This document shows, one piece after another, positions 7,256-10,022 of a stretch of DNA of 10,022 nt (within the stretch, counting starts at the first letter, position 1; every line of letters starts with the position of its first letter). The stretch is from Microscillaceae bacterium (lineage in GTDB: Bacteria > Bacteroidota > Bacteroidia > Cytophagales > Microscillaceae): positions 1,161-11,182 of the forward strand of contig DMHB01000278.1 in assembly GCA_003449595.1 (NCBI GenBank), given 5' to 3'. A model generated the notes under the pieces. The model saw only the letters and a list, made by a program, of their open reading frames with translations. It was not told where the DNA came from and ran no database searches. The translations under genes were made by a program, and so were the position numbers.

Positions 7256-8432
7256 ATTTCAATCGCTTTAATCTTCTTTTCTTGTTTGCATCAACCACAT
7301 AAAAATCAATAAGAGGGGCAAAAATATTCATCAACAATACAGCCAGCATAATGCCCTCAGGGTAGGCCGGATTGAATACCCGAATCAGTACGGTCATCAC
7401 ACCAATCAAAAAGCCATAAATCCACTTGCCAGTTTCAGTTTGTGATGCCGTTACCGGATCAGTTGCCATAAAGACGATACCAAAAGCCAAGCCCCCCATC
7501 ACCAAATGATAGTGCGCAGGTAAAGCCATAAATGGATTAACAGCCAAAGCATTTAATAATAGACCCATAAGATACGCACCGGCAAAACCGCTCACAATGA
7601 TGCGCCAGCTACCAACACCAGTAATGATGAGAATGGCAGCACCAATCAAACACATCAAGGTGGAGGTTTCGCCTATAGAACCCATCACATTGCCTATGAA
7701 TAGGTTTTCAAAAGAAAAAGTATTTCCAAAAGCAGCCACCACACTAGTAGAACCACCCGCTTTTGACGTTTCGGAGGCAATGGCTAGGGCAGTGGCGCCA
7801 GAATAACCTTCCACAGTCTTAGCACCACCAATATATGTCCAAACAGAGCCGGAAAGCTCGGTTGGATAGGCGAAATACAAGAAAGCACGAGCAGTCATTG
7901 CCACATTGAGGATGTTCATCCCTGTACCCCCAAATACTTCTTTGCCAATCACAACGGCAAAAGCAGTTCCTAAAGCCACTTGCCACAGGGGAACAGTTGG
8001 AGGCATCACCAAAGGAATAAGCATTCCGGTTACTAAATAGCCTTCGTTCACAGAGTGTTTCTTGATGATAGCAAAAGTAAATTCGATGGCTAAACCTACT
8101 CCATAAGCTACAATTACAATAGGCAATACGACTTTTGAACCAATTATCAACTTGGTTAACAAATCGCCTGACTGGCCTGTGTAAAGCAAATGCTGGTGGC
8201 CTACATTCCAAATTCCGAAAACCAAGCAAGGCAACATCGCGATGATGACCGTCATCATCATCCGCTTCAAATCGATGGCATCGCGTACTTGGGCACCCCT
8301 TACAGGAGCTGTATGGTTGGGGGCAAATGCGAACGTGTCGAAAGCTTCGAAGGCAGGATAGAATTTCTCTAATTTCCCTCCTTTTTCAAAAAGCTTTTTT
8401 TGTTGGTCTAAAATGTTTCTAAGAAACTTCAT
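7242..8432 (-). CDS. nqrB: Na+-translocating NADH:quinone oxidoreductase subunit B, covalent flavoprotein
   Basis: The main membrane subunit of the pump, 396 residues against about 415 in Vibrio, with around ten hydrophobic segments after a polar N-terminus. It binds FMN covalently, is associated with riboflavin, and takes part in sodium passage and quinone reduction. GYSGATAL contains Thr214 (codon 7791-7793), the expected FMN attachment site corresponding to Vibrio Thr236. Conserved acidic positions of the kind implicated in sodium transfer are visible, such as E130 in NEGYLVTG and D325 in MATDPVTAS. A 65-base gap separates it from nqrA, with no convincing promoter, and its end overlaps nqrC by 14 bases. 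Membership is certain; residue-to-residue mapping to Vibrio is approximate. Confidence 0.97.
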   Translation of the reverse strand: MKFLRNILDQQKKLFEKGGKLEKFYPAFEAFDTFAFAPNHTAPVRGAQVRDAIDLKRMMMTVIIAMLPCLVFGIWNVGHQHLLYTGQSGDLLTKLIIGSKVVLPIVIVAYGVGLAIEFTFAIIKKHSVNEGYLVTGMLIPLVMPPTVPLWQVALGTAFAVVIGKEVFGGTGMNILNVAMTARAFLYFAYPTELSGSVWTYIGGAKTVEGYSGATALAIASETSKAGGSTSVVAAFGNTFSFENLFIGNVMGSIGETSTLMCLIGAAILIITGVGSWRIIVSGFAGAYLMGLLLNALAVNPFMALPAHYHLVMGGLAFGIVFMATDPVTASQTETGKWIYGFLIGVMTVLIRVFNPAYPEGIMLAVLLMNIFAPLIDFYVVDANKKRRLKRLKYATV

Positions 8433-8497
8433 ATTAAGATTTGTTCAATTCAAAAGTTAAATTAAGTGTAGAATCAAAAAGTTTGATACCTCTAACT

Positions 8498-9856
8498 CTA
8501 TGCCTCTTGCAAAGCTTGTAATCCTTCGCGAATAATGGCTTGTACTTCCATCTTGGAGACATCGGCAAACTCACAAAGCGCAAAATCTTCTTCCAATACC
8601 TCGTAAATGCCTAAGGCTTCCATTTCTTCAAAATCGTTGGCCATAATGGCTTTCAACAAGAAAATGGGGTAAATATCCATAGGTACTAACTGCTCGAAAA
8701 CACCCGTTTGCACAAAAGCGCGCTCTTCACCGTGTAAGTTGCTATCCAATACATATTCTTTTTTGGGCAAAATAGACGATAGAAGCCCAAAGGCATTGTG
8801 GAAGCTCAATTTTTTGGTGGTAGGCAGTATCCATCCCAAAAATTCGTGGTAATCACCTTCAGGAATCACGGTAACTTGGGTAGCGTGAAAACCTAAAAAG
8901 CCATCTTTGCCGATGCTTTCGCCGGTTAGCACATTGCCGGAAATGACACGCACGTGGTCGTTTTTCAAATTGTTGGCCAAAAGAGCTTCTACACTTGCTC
9001 CTGTAACCACCTGGGCATATTGTGGATCTTTCAACTCAGAACCACTTAGGGCAATGAGCTTTGTAGCATCATATTTACCGGTCAAGAACAACTTGCCAAC
9101 TTGTTGAACCCCATAAGGGTTGATTGTCCAAATTGTTTCCCCTTTGTTGATGGGTGCAATGTGATGAATTTGTACGCCTACATTGCCGCTAGGGTGAGGG
9201 CCGCTAAATTCGTGTAAAGTAACTCCTGTGAGTTTTCTAAATACTGAGTCGGCAGGGGTTTGAGTAGCGATACTCAGATGAATTTTTCCATTGGTTAGTT
9301 TTTGCAAAATTTGAATACCTGCTTGTAGGTTTTCCAACTCTTGAGCAAAAACGAAGTTATAATCAGGAGCCAAAGGCGCAGAATCGTATGCCGAAATAAA
9401 AATATCGCGTGGCTCTACGGTTGGGTCAGCTACAATGCCAAAAGGCCGCTCAATGATATTAGGCCAAACACCACTCGCCAATAAATTATCTACTATGGTA
9501 GCACGGTCTAAGCCTGCTATGCCTGTGGCAGAAAATGAAGGGAATTGTACGTACTGGGTTTGGGCATCGGCCAAAATTTTGATGGCCAATGGTACGCGTT
9601 TTTCACCCCTTACCACCTCGACCACTTCGCCACTAACCGGCGAAGTAAATTTGACTTGAGGCATTTTTTTGTCGAAGAAAATGGGGCTACCTGCTTGGAC
9701 AGTGTCGCCTACATTGACGACTACTTTAGGTCTTTGGATTCCGAAGAAATCGGTTGGTTTGAAGGCTACCAATTTCGCTGGGCTGTTTTCTAAGCGTTTA
9801 GATTGGGGCTTACCGGCTAATTTTATATCAAATCCTTTTCTCAGTTTAATTTTCAT
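8498..9856 (-). CDS. nqrA: Na+-translocating NADH:quinone oxidoreductase subunit A
   Basis: Peripheral cytoplasmic subunit of Na+-NQR, 452 residues, about the family's normal length, with no membrane segment. It associates with NqrB near the quinone site. The N-terminus (KLRKGFDIKLAG, 5-15) is typical. A barrel-sandwich domain follows, with TSPVSGEVVEVVRGEKR at 71-87, the biotinyl-lipoyl-like hairpin. GPHPSGNVG starts at 219 in the central conserved region, and an SLBB-like part follows towards the C-terminus. NqrA has no counterpart in Rnf, so it identifies the operon type. It is the first gene, with a promoter match 27-61 bases upstream of its ATG. No Shine-Dalgarno sequence precedes the start. 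Confidence 0.97.
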   Translation of the reverse strand: MKIKLRKGFDIKLAGKPQSKRLENSPAKLVAFKPTDFFGIQRPKVVVNVGDTVQAGSPIFFDKKMPQVKFTSPVSGEVVEVVRGEKRVPLAIKILADAQTQYVQFPSFSATGIAGLDRATIVDNLLASGVWPNIIERPFGIVADPTVEPRDIFISAYDSAPLAPDYNFVFAQELENLQAGIQILQKLTNGKIHLSIATQTPADSVFRKLTGVTLHEFSGPHPSGNVGVQIHHIAPINKGETIWTINPYGVQQVGKLFLTGKYDATKLIALSGSELKDPQYAQVVTGASVEALLANNLKNDHVRVISGNVLTGESIGKDGFLGFHATQVTVIPEGDYHEFLGWILPTTKKLSFHNAFGLLSSILPKKEYVLDSNLHGEERAFVQTGVFEQLVPMDIYPIFLLKAIMANDFEEMEALGIYEVLEEDFALCEFADVSKMEVQAIIREGLQALQEA

Positions 9857-9882
9857 GGGGCATTTCAGGAAAAAATTTGCTG

Positions 9883-9917
9883 CAAAAATAGAATAATTTT
9901 CTAAAAGTGTTTACAAA
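9883..9917 (-). promoter_or_regulatory. Candidate promoter of the nqr operon
   Basis: On the minus strand, TTTG (9917-9914), a 23-base spacer and TATTTTTG (9890-9883) match the Bacteroidota pattern TTG-N17-23-TAnnTTTG, at the long end of the spacing range. Transcription would start near 9876, giving a leader of about 20 bases before the nqrA ATG at 9856. No operator or riboswitch-like structure is visible in the rest of the 166 bases to the window edge. Confidence 0.6.
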
Positions 9918-10022
9918 CATTGTCGAAGTTTAGCGATTAACCCTTGGTATTGTCAAAAGGTTTGCGTGTTTATCGAATTTACTACCGTAATGGTTTGCCT
10001 AACTTGGGTTTAAGAAAGCGTG

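Noticed and set aside
7819..8229. 136-codon minus-strand open frame inside nqrB
   Set aside because: It is an alternative frame of the clearly conserved nqrB; the Cys/Arg/Trp-rich translation has no family resemblance.
8433..8470. Internal promoter for nqrB
   Set aside because: The nearest box (TAACTTTTG on the minus strand) has one base too many for TAnnTTTG, and the possible -33 box is only 15 bases away.
5151..9856. Reading the operon as Rnf rather than Nqr
   Set aside because: NqrA has no Rnf counterpart, and no RnfB- or RnfC-type ferredoxin subunit is present; the gene order A-B-C-D-E is that of Nqr.
9982..10020. Possible C-terminal tail of an upstream minus-strand gene (RFLKPKLGKPLR, then stop TAG)
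   Set aside because: Twelve codons at the window edge with no identifiable homology; a chance open frame of this length is expected.

Overview
The window looks like a chromosomal piece of a Bacteroidota genome, probably of the Cytophaga/Flavobacterium kind. Three things suggest this. Start codons lack Shine-Dalgarno sequences. Promoter-like boxes fit the Bacteroidota pattern TTG(T)-N17-23-TAnnTTTG. One gene encodes a DUF5916/CBM9-like outer-membrane protein, a family frequent in this phylum. Genus cannot be told from the sequence alone. I saw no mobile element, CRISPR array, tRNA or rRNA, and no stretch over 300 bases lacks a gene.

Left part (62-3918): two divergent genes. The minus-strand gene encodes an unrecognised protein with one N-terminal membrane anchor and a PQQ/WD40-like beta-propeller. 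The plus-strand gene encodes a secreted DUF5916 protein. The short region between them holds two abutting perfect palindromes (1604-1618 and 1618-1629) and a Bacteroidota-type promoter match (1620-1650). That match lies past the obvious ATG of the DUF5916 gene, which puts its true start in question.

Middle (3949-5025): a soluble flavoprotein reductase with an FAD/NAD(P) module followed by a C-terminal plant-type [2Fe-2S] domain (PaaE/Hmp-reductase-like). It may be cotranscribed with the DUF5916 gene and ends at a strong intrinsic terminator.

Right part (5151-9856, minus strand): an operon nqrA-nqrB-nqrC-nqrD-nqrE for the sodium-pumping NADH:quinone oxidoreductase. A promoter match sits just upstream of nqrA and an intrinsic terminator just after nqrE. 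The flavinylation threonines of NqrB and NqrC and the paired membrane cysteines of NqrD and NqrE are all present. The usual last gene, nqrF (the NADH-oxidising subunit), is absent: the operon ends after nqrE and meets the convergent reductase gene. Either nqrF lies elsewhere in the genome or electron entry is arranged differently. The neighbouring reductase has NqrF's two types of domain in reverse order and no membrane anchor. This is the most interesting point of the window, although most of the window is conventional.
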